A stretch of DNA of 64,000 bases from CAYOOP01 sp964405685 (GTDB lineage Bacteria; Pseudomonadota; Alphaproteobacteria; Rickettsiales; SXRF01), in the NCBI GenBank assembly GCA_964405685.1, contig CAYOOP010000002.1, positions 1 to 64,000 on the forward strand. The letters run 5' to 3'. Position numbers and translations under genes: made by a program. A model generated the notes under the pieces. It had not been told where the DNA came from and made no database searches. It saw only the letters and a program-made list of their open reading frames with translations. Below are positions 1 to 8,956 of this stretch, piece by piece (the stretch's first letter is position 1; each line of letters starts with the position of its first letter).

Positions 1-268
1 CATCGTAAAAGCGGATGATGTTGCGCAAAAAATCCGTCGGCAGCATGGCGATGCCTTTGGTTTCCTGCTCGAAGATGATCTGTGCGAGCGCCTGGCGGGT
101 TAAATCCTCGCCGGTTTTGGCATCCTGCACCATGAAGTCGCGGCCTTCTTTGACCATGTCGCGCAGTTCATCGAGCGTGATGTAGACGCTGGTTTCGGTG
201 TTATACAGCCGACGGTTCGCGTATTTCTTGATGATGACGGGCGATTCATCCTTCTTCTTATTGGGCAT
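1..268 (-). CDS. phaR: PHA synthesis repressor PhaR (3' part outside window)
   Basis: Transcriptional repressor that binds DNA and PHB granules and controls phasin and PHB genes. The 89 visible codons begin MPNKKKDESPVIIKKYANRR and run through LYNTETSVYITLDELRDM, the signature of the PHB accumulation regulator N-terminal domain, then into the following PHB-binding domain (TRQALAQIIFEQE). The ATG at 268 follows AGGAG at a good distance. The C-terminal part lies beyond position 1. It is divergent from the gene at 397 and next to phaC/phaA, which fits its role. Family assignment is firm; the completeness of the gene cannot be judged. Confidence 0.93.
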   Translation of the reverse strand, partial: MPNKKKDESPVIIKKYANRRLYNTETSVYITLDELRDMVKEGRDFMVQDAKTGEDLTRQALAQIIFEQETKGIAMLPTDFLRNIIRFYD

Positions 269-396
269 GGCCACTCCTTGAAAGAAAGGTTTGAAGAGCC
301 GTGAAGTCTACCCTTTAGCGTCAAGGTTGTAAAGTTTGACAACAGAGTCCAGAAATGATTAACTCTTGCTTCCTAATCAAAATAAGGAAAACTGTT

Positions 397-969
397 ATGC
401 ATGGTGAAACGCCCGACCCAATGATGCAATCTCTCTGCAGCATGGCTGCATCAAGTGGTTCTCAAATAGATATGAAGGAAATAATGGACAGTGCGGAAGT
501 GCCTGCCAGCAGAATATGCCAATTTATACGAGATAAGGGTTACGGTAATGAAGAAACATGTGCAGCGGGGAGAATATTGATATCTGCCTTTGCGCGCGAA
601 GCAGCGTTGCTTGCTATGAATTCAGGCTTATCTGAAGAGCGGAAAAAGGAGGTTCTTTCTCGTGTGTACAGCGGCCCATTTATGATTCAGAGCCTGTTGT
701 ATAAAGATCCCAAGTCTGAACCAATTCCCTTGATTGTCAAGAAAGACAGCAGTGATTTCAAAAAATTAGGCATCAATGACGCATTCTTGCCGGAGAAGAT
801 AGATTTCAGTCGTTGTGTTATTCCTGCAGATCGCTTGTCCGGTAACGACAAAAAAGGTGTAGGAGATTTTGACGATCTCATGATGAATGGGCTTTACCCT
901 ACCATCAAAAAGATGGTGCATGAGCATTTAAAACAAGCCAGATCCGTTGATGATGCTTGTGCTCGCTAG
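397..969 (+). CDS. hypothetical protein, A+T-rich orphan
   Basis: 190-residue protein I do not recognise. Soluble, no signal peptide or membrane segment. The N-terminal half looks helical (residues about 20-90), the C-terminal half is more mixed and charged. I chose ATG 397 because AAGGAAA stands just upstream; an in-frame ATG at 355 would add 14 hydrophobic residues without a ribosome site. The gene is visibly richer in A+T and in AGA/ATA codons than the PHB genes on both sides, which suggests separate acquisition. A loose hairpin (CACTAA 986-991 with TTAGTG 1021-1026) follows it and could end its transcript. Confidence 0.6.
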   Translation: MHGETPDPMMQSLCSMAASSGSQIDMKEIMDSAEVPASRICQFIRDKGYGNEETCAAGRILISAFAREAALLAMNSGLSEERKKEVLSRVYSGPFMIQSLLYKDPKSEPIPLIVKKDSSDFKKLGINDAFLPEKIDFSRCVIPADRLSGNDKKGVGDFDDLMMNGLYPTIKKMVHEHLKQARSVDDACAR

Positions 970-1036
970 AGTAGCGTACGTTAAACACTAAACCGCCCTT
1001 GCGAGAGGTGGTGGAAAACGTTAGTGTGGTGGGCAT

Positions 1037-1393
1037 ATGACCTCATCCAACTACTCCGAACTCGCCGAACGTTTCATGCAGGCTTGGCAACAGCAATTGC
1101 AGGGGATGATGAAAGACGGCGATTTTATCAAGCAATGCTTCGATAATTTGCAACACATGGCGAATTACGCTAATGTTTCCGGCCATGAACCAGCAAAATC
1201 CGGCACACACGCTTCCCCTGATGCTCTCGCTTATGAACTGCGTAGCCTCGAGCGTCGCCTCGCATTGGTTGAGGCAGAACTCGGCGCGCTTCGATCCGCA
1301 GGAACAGCAAGCGCTAAACGCGCTGCCCCAGGCGCTGCTGGACCTCGGAAAAAAACAGCTGGATCAACTCCACGCAAGCGTAAAAAAACTTGA
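1037..1393 (+). CDS. PhaM-like PHA synthase-associated protein
   Basis: 118-residue protein placed directly before phaC. Residues 1-45 form an amphipathic helical segment (FMQAWQQQLQGMMKDG); residues 63-90 are a second helix (LAYELRSLERRLALVEAEL), probably coiled coil; the tail is Ala/Lys/Arg/Pro-rich (KRAAPGAAGPRKKTAGSTPR). This order, helical body then a basic low-complexity tail, is that of PhaM, which binds PHA synthase and DNA on granules; a short PhaE-like subunit is the alternative. Its last 220 bases overlap phaC in another frame. The function is inferred from position and layout, not from clear homology. Confidence 0.55.
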   Translation: MTSSNYSELAERFMQAWQQQLQGMMKDGDFIKQCFDNLQHMANYANVSGHEPAKSGTHASPDALAYELRSLERRLALVEAELGALRSAGTASAKRAAPGAAGPRKKTAGSTPRKRKKT

Positions 1394-2342
1394 GTCGGCG
1401 ACCCGCCCGCGTGATTTAAGCGGCGCGGTGATTTGGCAAAAAGGCAATGCCAGATTGCTGGACTTGGGCGGTGACGTTTCCAAACCGCCGCTCATATTAA
1501 TTCCCTCCCTCATCAACCGCGCCTATATTTTAGACCTCGACGAAGACCGCAGCGTCGCGCGCTATCTTTCGCGGGTGGCGTGCCCGTTGCTTTTGGATTG
1601 GGGTGTGCCTGGCGACCTCGAACGCAAGATGGATGCGGCTGCTTATACTGAAAGCATGCTCGTTCCCATGTTGGAGTATGTCACGGGCGTCACCAAGCAG
1701 CGAGCGCATCTGCTGGGCTATTGCATGGGCGGCGTGCTTTCGCTCGGGCTTGCGACGCTTACGCCGGAAAAAATCGCAAGTCTCGGATTATTTGCGACGC
1801 CGTGGGATTTTAATGCGCCGGATGCAAACGCGCCGAAGCTCGACGAAGAGACGATCGCAGGTCTAGAAAAGCTCATCCACTCCATGCCTGAATTTCCCGC
1901 GCAGTGGATTCAAACGCTGTTTTATATGCAGCATTTGGAATTGATGCAGGCCAAATACATGAAAATTGCGGAGATGAGTGAATCGTCCTTGCGCGAATTT
2001 TTGGCCCTTGAACAATGGGTGAATGATGCCGTGCCGCTTGCCAAAGGTGTGGCGATTGATTGCCTCATCGATTGGGTGCAACGCAACACGCTCAAAAAAG
2101 GTGAGTGGAACGTGGACGGCAAGGCTGTGAACCCCAAAAAACTAGACCACCCTACCTTTATCGCCGCCCCGCAGCATGATCAAATTGTGCCCAATGGTGT
2201 CAGCAAAGCGCTGCATTCTGTTATGCCGCACGCCATGCTGGTAGAGCCTGATGCCGGGCATGTAGGCATGATGGTTGGTACCCGCTCGCGCAAGCAATGC
2301 CTGGAGCCGTACGCGAGGTTTCTTGCGCTGCACCATGCCTGA
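1173..2342 (+). CDS. phaC: PHA synthase-type alpha/beta hydrolase (PhaC-like)
   Basis: Polymerises 3-hydroxyacyl-CoA into polyhydroxyalkanoate on the granule surface. The family hallmarks are present: PLILIPSLINRAYILDL near residue 110, the lipase-like box GYCMGG near residue 182 with the synthase Cys in place of Ser, Asp in the APQHDQIVP segment, and the late His in DAGHVGMMVG. At about 389 residues it is near the size of class III/short PhaC proteins. Starts at 1173 or 1185 both lack a Shine-Dalgarno site and lie inside the upstream gene, so translational coupling is likely; the LPLMLSLMNCVASS segment resembles the N-terminus of this family and argues against a later start. phaA follows 63 bases downstream. 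Confidence 0.85.
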   Translation: MFPAMNQQNPAHTLPLMLSLMNCVASSVASHWLRQNSARFDPQEQQALNALPQALLDLGKKQLDQLHASVKKLESATRPRDLSGAVIWQKGNARLLDLGGDVSKPPLILIPSLINRAYILDLDEDRSVARYLSRVACPLLLDWGVPGDLERKMDAAAYTESMLVPMLEYVTGVTKQRAHLLGYCMGGVLSLGLATLTPEKIASLGLFATPWDFNAPDANAPKLDEETIAGLEKLIHSMPEFPAQWIQTLFYMQHLELMQAKYMKIAEMSESSLREFLALEQWVNDAVPLAKGVAIDCLIDWVQRNTLKKGEWNVDGKAVNPKKLDHPTFIAAPQHDQIVPNGVSKALHSVMPHAMLVEPDAGHVGMMVGTRSRKQCLEPYARFLALHHA

Positions 2343-2405
2343 GGCTGGACATTCTCGCCTTCGCTCACTACATAAAGCGCAGCCACTAACCTCGAAGGAG
2401 TTTTT

Positions 2406-3587
2406 ATGTCTGCTGCCAATGATGTCGTCGTCGTATCCGCCCTGCGCACCGCTATTGGTACCTTCAATGGTGCATTCGCTGGTGTGGCTGCACACAGGCT
2501 TGGCGAAACCGTCATCAAAGAAACGATCGCACGCACGCGCGTTGCTGGTGCTGATGTTTCGGAAGTGATCTTGGGTCAAATTCTAACGGCTGGTGCCGGC
2601 CCAAACCCCGCCCGCCAAGCGTCGCTCAATGCGGGTCTTCCTATTGAAACACCAGCTTGGGGCATGAACCAACTCTGTGGTTCGGGCCTTCGCGCTGTAG
2701 CACTTGGTACGCAAGCAATTAAAAACGGCGACAGCGCGATTGTGATTGCCGGCGGTCAAGAAAGCATGACGCAAGCGCCGCATGTGGTGAAACTGCGCGC
2801 TGGAATTAAAATGGGGGATACGCCGCTTGTTGACTCCATGTTATTTGACGCATTGATGGATCCGTTCCACAACATTCATATGGGTGTAACTGCGGAAAAC
2901 GTTGCTAAGCAATTCGGGATTACGCGCCAGCAACAAGATGAACTCGCGTATAACTCACAAATGAAAGCCGTTGCGGCGATTAAATCCGGCCGCTTTAAGG
3001 ACGAAATTGTCCCCGTTACCTTAAGCAGCCGCAAAGGCGATGTGGTGGTGGATACGGATGAGTTTCCACGCGCTGAAACCACGCTCGAATCTCTCGCTAA
3101 ATTGAAACCAGCGTTTGATAAAGAAGGCACCGTGACTGCCGGCAATGCCTCCGGCATTAACGACGGCGCAGCGGTTGTGATGTTGATGACGCGTGCGGAT
3201 GCGGACAAGCGCGGGCTCAAAATTCTTGCCACTATTAAATCCTGGGCGCATGCAGGGGTAGACCCAAAAATCATGGGCACGGGTCCGATTCCATCTACTC
3301 GCAAAGCACTCGAAAAAGCAAGTTGGAAAGTAGGCGATCTTGATTTGATCGAAGCGAACGAAGCCTTTGCTGCGCAGGCGTTTGCGGTTAACAAAGAACT
3401 TGGATTTGATCTGACGAAAGTTAACGTCAATGGTGGCGCGATTGCGCTTGGTCACCCTGTGGGTGCTTCCGGTGCCCGCGTGTTTGTGACACTCCTCCAC
3501 GAAATGCAAAAACGCGACGCCAAAAAAGGCCTAGCTACCCTGTGTATTGGCGGTGGCATGGGCGTTGCGGTGTGTGTAGAACGTTAA
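2406..3587 (+). CDS. phaA: acetyl-CoA acetyltransferase (beta-ketothiolase)
   Basis: Condenses two acetyl-CoA to acetoacetyl-CoA, the first step of PHB synthesis; cytosolic tetramer in the family. The 393-residue length is standard. The acyl-accepting Cys lies in NQLCGSGLRAV (near residue 88), the catalytic His in GHPVGASGAR and the second Cys in CIGGGMG near the C-terminus. ATG 2406 is preceded by GAAGGAG. It follows phaC and is probably co-transcribed with it. The matching reductase phaB is not here but at 29516. Use in fatty-acid breakdown is possible, but the neighbourhood favours PHB. Confidence 0.94.
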   Translation: MSAANDVVVVSALRTAIGTFNGAFAGVAAHRLGETVIKETIARTRVAGADVSEVILGQILTAGAGPNPARQASLNAGLPIETPAWGMNQLCGSGLRAVALGTQAIKNGDSAIVIAGGQESMTQAPHVVKLRAGIKMGDTPLVDSMLFDALMDPFHNIHMGVTAENVAKQFGITRQQQDELAYNSQMKAVAAIKSGRFKDEIVPVTLSSRKGDVVVDTDEFPRAETTLESLAKLKPAFDKEGTVTAGNASGINDGAAVVMLMTRADADKRGLKILATIKSWAHAGVDPKIMGTGPIPSTRKALEKASWKVGDLDLIEANEAFAAQAFAVNKELGFDLTKVNVNGGAIALGHPVGASGARVFVTLLHEMQKRDAKKGLATLCIGGGMGVAVCVER

Positions 3588-3653
3588 TAACACAATTTTA
3601 AGCATATTGTGCAATGGTTGGGGCTCAACTCCTGAGTTGTGAGGCGCACCCCT

Positions 3654-4628
3654 ATGATGACCGTTTATTGCCGTCGTAACGATGCTGTCGTTGCACTAAC
3701 ACTTTCCGTCGCGGATGAAATCCCCAAGGATGTCGTGTGGATTGATATGCAAAGCCCGACGCAGGAAGAGGAGCTTTCTGCCGAGCGCCAATTGGGTATT
3801 GCGATTCCTTCCAAGGAAGAGGTGTGGAAAAACCAGGTGCTAAACCGCATGTTTCGCGAAAAAGGCAATGCATTTATGACCGCGGCGCTCATTACTAAAA
3901 TCGATAGCCCATACCCCCAAACCAGCGCCGTTACATTTATTCTCACGCCTCTTTATTTGCTGACTATGCGGCAAATCGCGCCTACCTCGTTTCAATCGTT
4001 TGCTACGCGTATTCAGCGCACGCCTGCCCAATTCCCTACCAGCCAGCATATTCTTGAAGGATTGATAGAAGAAATCATTACCCGCGTGGCTTACAATTCT
4101 GAGATGGTGGTGGATACGCTAGATAAGCTTTCGCATACTATTTTTAATTTGGATGAGTTGGTTAAACACCGCAAAAACCCATCCGAAATGATGAAAAAAG
4201 TGCTTGCGGATTTAGGGCGTGCGGCGGATCTCAACTCTAAAATCAATGAAAGCCTGCATAGCATTATGCGCATGGTAGGGTTTTTTAAGCAGGATATGCT
4301 CAATGCTGAAGTGGATGCGGCGGTTAATGTATTGATCACTGATACAATTGCGCTTACCAAGCAAACAGCGTTTTTATCCGATAAAATCACTTTTCAGCTT
4401 GATGCGACGCTTGGAATGATCAACGTGGAGCAAAACCTGATCATCAAGATTTTTTCGGTAGCGACGGTATTTTTTCTGCCTCCCACCCTTATTTCCAGCA
4501 TGTACGGCATGAACTTCAATGAAATGCCGGAGCTTAGCTGGGCCTATGGTTACCCCATGGCTGTAGGGATGATGGTGGGGTGTGCCGCGATACCGTTTTT
4601 CTATTTCAGAAAAAAAGGCTGGATGTAG
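3654..4628 (+). CDS. corA: CorA-family magnesium/divalent cation transporter
   Basis: Inner-membrane pentameric Mg2+ channel of the CorA/MIT family. A long cytosolic N-terminal domain (residues 1-255, with the helical NLDELVKHRKNPSEMM stretch) is followed by two C-terminal membrane helices, IFSVATVFFLPPTLISS and GYPMAVGMMVGCAAIPF, separated by the diagnostic pore motif YGMN (SMYGMNFNEMPEL). GAGG at 3641-3644 supports ATG 3654 (324 residues); ATG 3657 and a GTG at 3639 are alternatives. Its stop lies three bases from the stop of the convergent cysW. Confidence 0.9.
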   Translation: MMTVYCRRNDAVVALTLSVADEIPKDVVWIDMQSPTQEEELSAERQLGIAIPSKEEVWKNQVLNRMFREKGNAFMTAALITKIDSPYPQTSAVTFILTPLYLLTMRQIAPTSFQSFATRIQRTPAQFPTSQHILEGLIEEIITRVAYNSEMVVDTLDKLSHTIFNLDELVKHRKNPSEMMKKVLADLGRAADLNSKINESLHSIMRMVGFFKQDMLNAEVDAAVNVLITDTIALTKQTAFLSDKITFQLDATLGMINVEQNLIIKIFSVATVFFLPPTLISSMYGMNFNEMPELSWAYGYPMAVGMMVGCAAIPFFYFRKKGWM

Positions 4629-4631
4629 AGC

Positions 4632-5462
4632 TTAGGTTAGCCTCTGCTCAAGCACTGGCTGCTTGCTTTCAATAAAGTGTTTCAGCACCAGCGTTACCAA
4701 CGCCAAGATCGTGAGAATAGACGCCACCGCGAATGCGGCGACGAAATTATATTCGTTGTAGAGAATTTCGACATGCAGCGGGATGGTGTTTGTCTCGCCT
4801 TTGATATGCCCAGATACCACGGAAACCGCACCGAACTCGCCCATCGCGCGGGCGTTGCAGAGCAAGATGCCATAGAGCAATGCCCATTTGATATTGGGTA
4901 GCGTGACATAGCGAAATGTGGCCCAGCCGGAGGCGCCGAGCATGATTGCCGCTTCTTCTTCTTCCGTGCCTTGTTCTTGCATGAGCGGAATCAATTCGCG
5001 GGCGACGAAAGGGAAGGTCACAAAAATCGTCGCGATCACCAGGCCGGGCAGGGCGAAGATGATTTCGATATCATGCGCGATCAACCAATGCCCAATCGCG
5101 CTATGTGCACCAAACAAGAGCACATAAATCAGCCCGGAAATGACTGGCGACACTGAAAATGGCAGGTCGATAAACGCCAGCAATAAGCGTTTACCGCGGA
5201 AACTGAATTTGGCAATTGCCCATGAACTGGCGATGCCAAAGACTACATTCAGCGGTACGGCAATCGCTGCCACAAGCACGGTTAGGCGAATGGCGCTGCG
5301 GGCCAGCGGATCATTCAGCGCATCCAAATACGCATCCACCCCGTGCGAGAACGCCTCGGCAAATACGGCAGCAAGTGGGAACACTACCAGCACGCCGAGA
5401 TAGGTAATAGCTAGCAGTACCAGCATTGTGCGCATGGTGGATGTACGCAATGTATGTTTCAT
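4632..5462 (-). CDS. cysW: sulfate ABC transporter permease CysW
   Basis: One of the two membrane subunits of the sulfate/thiosulfate importer. It has six hydrophobic helices and the inner-membrane coupling loop EEEEAAIMLGASGWATFRYV (near residue 167) that docks on the ATPase, followed by GILLCNARAMGEFGAVSVV, typical of CysW. At 276 residues it is of normal length. It overlaps cysT by four bases (ATGA), so the two are translated together. The ATPase (52758-53930) and the binding protein (33427-34404) are far away, which is unusual. Confidence 0.93.
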   Translation of the reverse strand: MKHTLRTSTMRTMLVLLAITYLGVLVVFPLAAVFAEAFSHGVDAYLDALNDPLARSAIRLTVLVAAIAVPLNVVFGIASSWAIAKFSFRGKRLLLAFIDLPFSVSPVISGLIYVLLFGAHSAIGHWLIAHDIEIIFALPGLVIATIFVTFPFVARELIPLMQEQGTEEEEAAIMLGASGWATFRYVTLPNIKWALLYGILLCNARAMGEFGAVSVVSGHIKGETNTIPLHVEILYNEYNFVAAFAVASILTILALVTLVLKHFIESKQPVLEQRLT

Positions 5463-6298
5463 CGCCGTACCCTGCCAATCCCCGCCCAGGCCTGCAACCA
5501 GTTGATGATGAAGAGCAGCGCGAAGGACACCACAAGCATCACCACCGCAATGGCCGCGGCTTCACCCACTTCGTATTGTTCGAGCTTGATGACGATGAGG
5601 AGCGGTACGATTTCCGACACTTTGGGAATATTGCCGGCAATAAAAATCACCGAGCCGTATTCGCCAAGCCCGCGCGCAAACGCCATGGCAAACCCCGTGA
5701 GCAGGGCAGGGGCGAGCGAGGGCAGCAATACGCGGGTAAACGTCTGAAACCGCGTGGCGCCGAGGCTTAGCGCTGCTTCTTCGGTTTCCTTGCTAATGTC
5801 TTTCAATACCGGCTCTACGGTGCGTACCACGAAGGGTAGCCCTACGAAAAGCAGCGCAATAAAAATCCCAATCGGTGTAAATGCGATCTGAATACCAAGC
5901 GGCTCCAAATATTTTCCAAGCCAGCCTGTTGGCGCATAAATGGCGGTGAGTGCGATGCCGGCAACAGCGGTCGGCAAAGCAAAAGGTAAATCCACCAGCG
6001 CATCCAGCAAGCGTTTGCCCGGGAATTCGTAGCGCACCAAAACCCAGGCGACCAGCAACCCCAATACCAAATTGGTGAGTGCTGCGAGCAGGGAAATGCC
6101 GAAGCTGATGCCATAGGCGTGCAATACGCGTGGCGACGTGGTGACGCTGATGAAATTGGTCCAACCTAATTCGCTGGATTTGAGAATGAGTCCGGCGAGC
6201 GGAATCAGCACGATCAGGCTCAAATAAAATACTGTAAAACCCAAGCTCAAACCGAAGCCCGGCAAAATGCTGCGTTGTTTGAGGAGGAGAGAAGCCAT
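5459..6298 (-). CDS. cysT: sulfate ABC transporter permease CysT
   Basis: Partner permease of CysW. The 279 residues hold six membrane helices, the segment LPFALPTAVAGIALTA found in CysT/CysU, and the coupling loop EEAALSLGATRFQTFTRVLL. It is first in the cysT-cysW pair. Its ATG at 6298 overlaps by one base (TAATG) the end of a short open frame reading MIDGLELKKLEVA, which may be a translated leader but is too small to call. No binding protein or ATPase gene is adjacent; other members of the system are at 33.4 and 52.8 kb. Confidence 0.93.
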   Translation of the reverse strand: MASLLLKQRSILPGFGLSLGFTVFYLSLIVLIPLAGLILKSSELGWTNFISVTTSPRVLHAYGISFGISLLAALTNLVLGLLVAWVLVRYEFPGKRLLDALVDLPFALPTAVAGIALTAIYAPTGWLGKYLEPLGIQIAFTPIGIFIALLFVGLPFVVRTVEPVLKDISKETEEAALSLGATRFQTFTRVLLPSLAPALLTGFAMAFARGLGEYGSVIFIAGNIPKVSEIVPLLIVIKLEQYEVGEAAAIAVVMLVVSFALLFIINWLQAWAGIGRVRR

Positions 6299-6445
6299 TA
6301 CGCTACTTCTAGCTTCTTTAGCTCCAGGCCGTCAATCATTTGAATCACACTACTCGATAGATCGCACATTGCTATAAATACTGGTCCAATAGTTGGTTGT
6401 GTGGTACTATGGCGGACCTACGGACATATCGAGGATTATTGCATT

Positions 6446-7000
6446 ATGAACACATGGGCTGAAAAGTTAGAGAAAAACAACGTAAATAAATTGCTGGTCC
6501 AAGCGTTTCGTCAACTAGAGCGTTCGTGTGAATACATGGAGGGCTCGGAGATAGCACAGCGTGCAGATAAGCTTATTTCGGAAGTTAGCGAAGCTGATAA
6601 GAACCGCTACGGTTCAAAGACATGGGCTGAAGCTACGGCCCGGGTTTTAGAGCCGGTGGATGGTGGGTTATTTAGTGAAGCATTGGAAAACGCCCTGCGT
6701 ACGGGTGAGTTCTCGCCAGGTGTACAGCAGAGATTAGGAAAAATTGAAGCTCAGATAGACTATTTGTGGAGCTTAACATATCGTGAAGATAGCTATTACA
6801 GCAACGCGATAGGTGAGCAACAAGAACACTGGTCTACAAGTACCATTGGCATGGATGCCAGTTATTGGGATGTGTGTAACAAAATCCACCACACCTGTCG
6901 GTATTTGAAGAATAATTTCGAATTCAAGGGTGGCACCATCAGCGTGAAGCAGGGGTCGAGCCTTGAAGCTTCTGCTGCGGGTATAGCCACTAGCCTTTAA
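6446..7000 (+). CDS. hypothetical protein, A+T-rich orphan
   Basis: 184-residue soluble protein without recognisable domain, signal or membrane segment. It is mainly helical, with charged segments (EKLEKNNVNKLLVQAFRQ) in the first third and a Tyr/Trp-rich middle (LWSLTYREDSYYSNAIG). I chose ATG 6446 over a GTG at 6401 because GAGG stands about ten bases upstream. Base use is unlike recJ and cysT on either side. It is convergent with recJ, with a strong hairpin between the two stops. Confidence 0.55.
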   Translation: MNTWAEKLEKNNVNKLLVQAFRQLERSCEYMEGSEIAQRADKLISEVSEADKNRYGSKTWAEATARVLEPVDGGLFSEALENALRTGEFSPGVQQRLGKIEAQIDYLWSLTYREDSYYSNAIGEQQEHWSTSTIGMDASYWDVCNKIHHTCRYLKNNFEFKGGTISVKQGSSLEASAAGIATSL

Positions 7001-7018
7001 TGGGCGACGGTCTAAAGT

Positions 7019-7041
7019 CCCCTCTCCCAGAGGGAGAGGGG
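7019..7041. terminator. perfect 10-bp hairpin between convergent genes
   Basis: CCCCTCTCCC at 7019-7028 pairs perfectly with GGGAGAGGGG at 7032-7041 across a three-base loop. It lies between the stop of the orphan gene ending at 7000 and the stop of recJ, so it could end both transcripts. There is no T-run, and the same CTCTCCC/GGGAGAGG core recurs at 59.7-59.9 kb, so it may equally be a copy of a dispersed repeat. Confidence 0.55.
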
Positions 7042-7055
7042 GAGTTGCACCTTTA

Positions 7056-8822
7056 CTACAGAGCAACCGCATCCAGCAATTTAAGCTGCACGTCCTCGCG
7101 GCCCATGTAGCGATTGATTGTCAAATTGCCGACGATCATGAAATGCTTGCCGTAGCCTTTGAGTAGCGCCTGCCCGAGCGGCGTATCCGCCACGCGAAAG
7201 GCAATGGCTTTGATGCGCGCACCGGAGAGGTCTTCGGTAAAACCAAGCATGATATGCCCATTTTCGAGCGGCTTGATATAGGTGAGCGCCATGCGGTCGA
7301 GCGCGAGTAATGGCTCGCTGTTTCCAATGCCAAACGGCCCCAGCGCGCTTAGGGTTTGGATGAGTTCAAGCGTTGCGCCTTTGGCGCTTAACACACCGTC
7401 TACCATCATCGTCGGTACGCTATCGAGACCTGCGCGCGCGAGTTCGGTTTCAAAAAAATCATGCGCCGCTTCAAGCTTGCTGCGGTGAACCGTAAAACCC
7501 GCCGCCATCGCGTGCCCGCCGCCGCGCAGCAGCAGCCCTGCATCCACCGCGCGAATCACTGCCGCGCCTAAATCAAACCCCGTCACCGAACGCGCGGAGG
7601 CCTTGCCCTCATCGCCCATAAACGTCACCACTGCTGTGGGTTTGTTCAGTCGTTCTTTAATGCGTCCGGCGATGATGCCGACGACGCCCATGTGCCAATG
7701 GTCGGATGATAGCATAATCATGCTGCGATTGGCTTGCCTTTCGGCATCTCGCAGCGCTTCTTCCATCATTAATTCTTCAATCGCCTGGCGTTCTTTGTTG
7801 AATTGGCTCAAGCGTTCCGCCAAATCCTTGGCTTCCAGCGGATCATCAGTCGTAAGCAAACGCACGCCCATGGAGGATTCGCCGACGCGCCCGCCGGCAT
7901 TGATACGCGGGCCTAAAACATAGCCCAGATGAAATGTTTCCGGCGCACGATCCATGCGCGAGACTTCCATCAGCGCCCGAAGACCAGGATTACCTTGTCT
8001 GGCCATGATTTTAAGGCCTTGTGCTACAAACGCGCGGTTAGCGCCCGTCAGCGGCACCATGTCGCACACCGTTCCGAGTGCTACGATATCCAACAATTCC
8101 AGCAAATCCGGCGCGGTGCGTGTGGCGTAGAATCCATCATTACGAAGCACGCGATTGGTGGCGATGCAGAGCAAATATGCAACGCCCACGGCTGCAAAAT
8201 AGCGATGCTGGCTCGTTTCATCAAAACGGTTGGGGTTAATCAGCGCAATACATTCCGGGCGGCGCGCTTCGCCGATGTGATGATCGACGACGATGACATC
8301 CAGCCCCATTTGGAAGGCAGCTGCGAGCGGTTCATACGCCAGCGTGCCGCAGTCCACCGTGATAATCAGCGATGCACCACGGTTTTTAAGCGCCATGAAG
8401 GCCGCCGTGTTTGGGCCGTAGCCTTCCTTTTGCCGATCAGGAATATAGGTGATGCACGGGGTGCCGAGTGCTTTCAAAAACCGCGCGATGACGGCGCTGC
8501 TGGTGGCCCCATCCACATCGTAATCGCCAAATATGGCGACGGTTTCACCGGCGATGATGGCGGCTGCCAGACGCTCTGCGCCCTTGTCCATATCCAGCAG
8601 ATGCGAAGGGTCGGGCAGGTCATTTTTAAGGGTCGGCTGCAAATAGCTTGGGGCTTGCTCTACATTGATGCCGCGCATGGCCAGCAGTCGTGCGACGATT
8701 TCGGGTAAATCATGGGTTTGGGTGAGGGCGGCTTGCAAGCGCGCATCCGCCTCCCGCGCAATAACCCTGCGCCCAAGCAGCGAGCGTTCAGCTAGAACGG
8801 AAGTGGTGACTTGTGTTTCCAT
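7056..8822 (-). CDS. recJ: single-stranded-DNA-specific exonuclease RecJ
   Basis: 5'-3' single-strand DNA exonuclease of recombination and mismatch repair, a DHH-family phosphoesterase. Motif I is FGDYDVDGATSSAV (near residue 98 of the protein), motif III VVDHHIGEA, followed by the DHHA1 region with RGGGHAMAAGFTV and a C-terminal OB-fold. The 588 residues from ATG 8822 (METQVTTSVLAERSL) match the family length; an upstream ATG at 8876 would add 18 polar residues, and neither start has a clear ribosome site. All metal-binding Asp/His motifs are present, so the enzyme looks active. Confidence 0.95.
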   Translation of the reverse strand: METQVTTSVLAERSLLGRRVIAREADARLQAALTQTHDLPEIVARLLAMRGINVEQAPSYLQPTLKNDLPDPSHLLDMDKGAERLAAAIIAGETVAIFGDYDVDGATSSAVIARFLKALGTPCITYIPDRQKEGYGPNTAAFMALKNRGASLIITVDCGTLAYEPLAAAFQMGLDVIVVDHHIGEARRPECIALINPNRFDETSQHRYFAAVGVAYLLCIATNRVLRNDGFYATRTAPDLLELLDIVALGTVCDMVPLTGANRAFVAQGLKIMARQGNPGLRALMEVSRMDRAPETFHLGYVLGPRINAGGRVGESSMGVRLLTTDDPLEAKDLAERLSQFNKERQAIEELMMEEALRDAERQANRSMIMLSSDHWHMGVVGIIAGRIKERLNKPTAVVTFMGDEGKASARSVTGFDLGAAVIRAVDAGLLLRGGGHAMAAGFTVHRSKLEAAHDFFETELARAGLDSVPTMMVDGVLSAKGATLELIQTLSALGPFGIGNSEPLLALDRMALTYIKPLENGHIMLGFTEDLSGARIKAIAFRVADTPLGQALLKGYGKHFMIVGNLTINRYMGREDVQLKLLDAVAL

Positions 8823-8956
8823 ATCGTGACCATACAGCACTGGTTTTTGATTGTCATTCTGACTTCCCGAGATCATTTACAGATGAAATTTTAGTTGACA
8901 TATTTTAAAATCCTACCACGATCTCCGATATCTAGATTACAACAGGGGTAAAGTTT

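Noticed and set aside
6299..6420. Short minus-strand frame ending MIDGLELKKLEVA, overlapping the cysT start
   Set aside because: The TAATG overlap suggests a leader peptide, but it is too short and has no ribosome site or homology that I can see.
7929..8708. 259-codon open frame on the plus strand
   Set aside because: It lies wholly antisense to recJ, whose motifs are intact, and has no family features.
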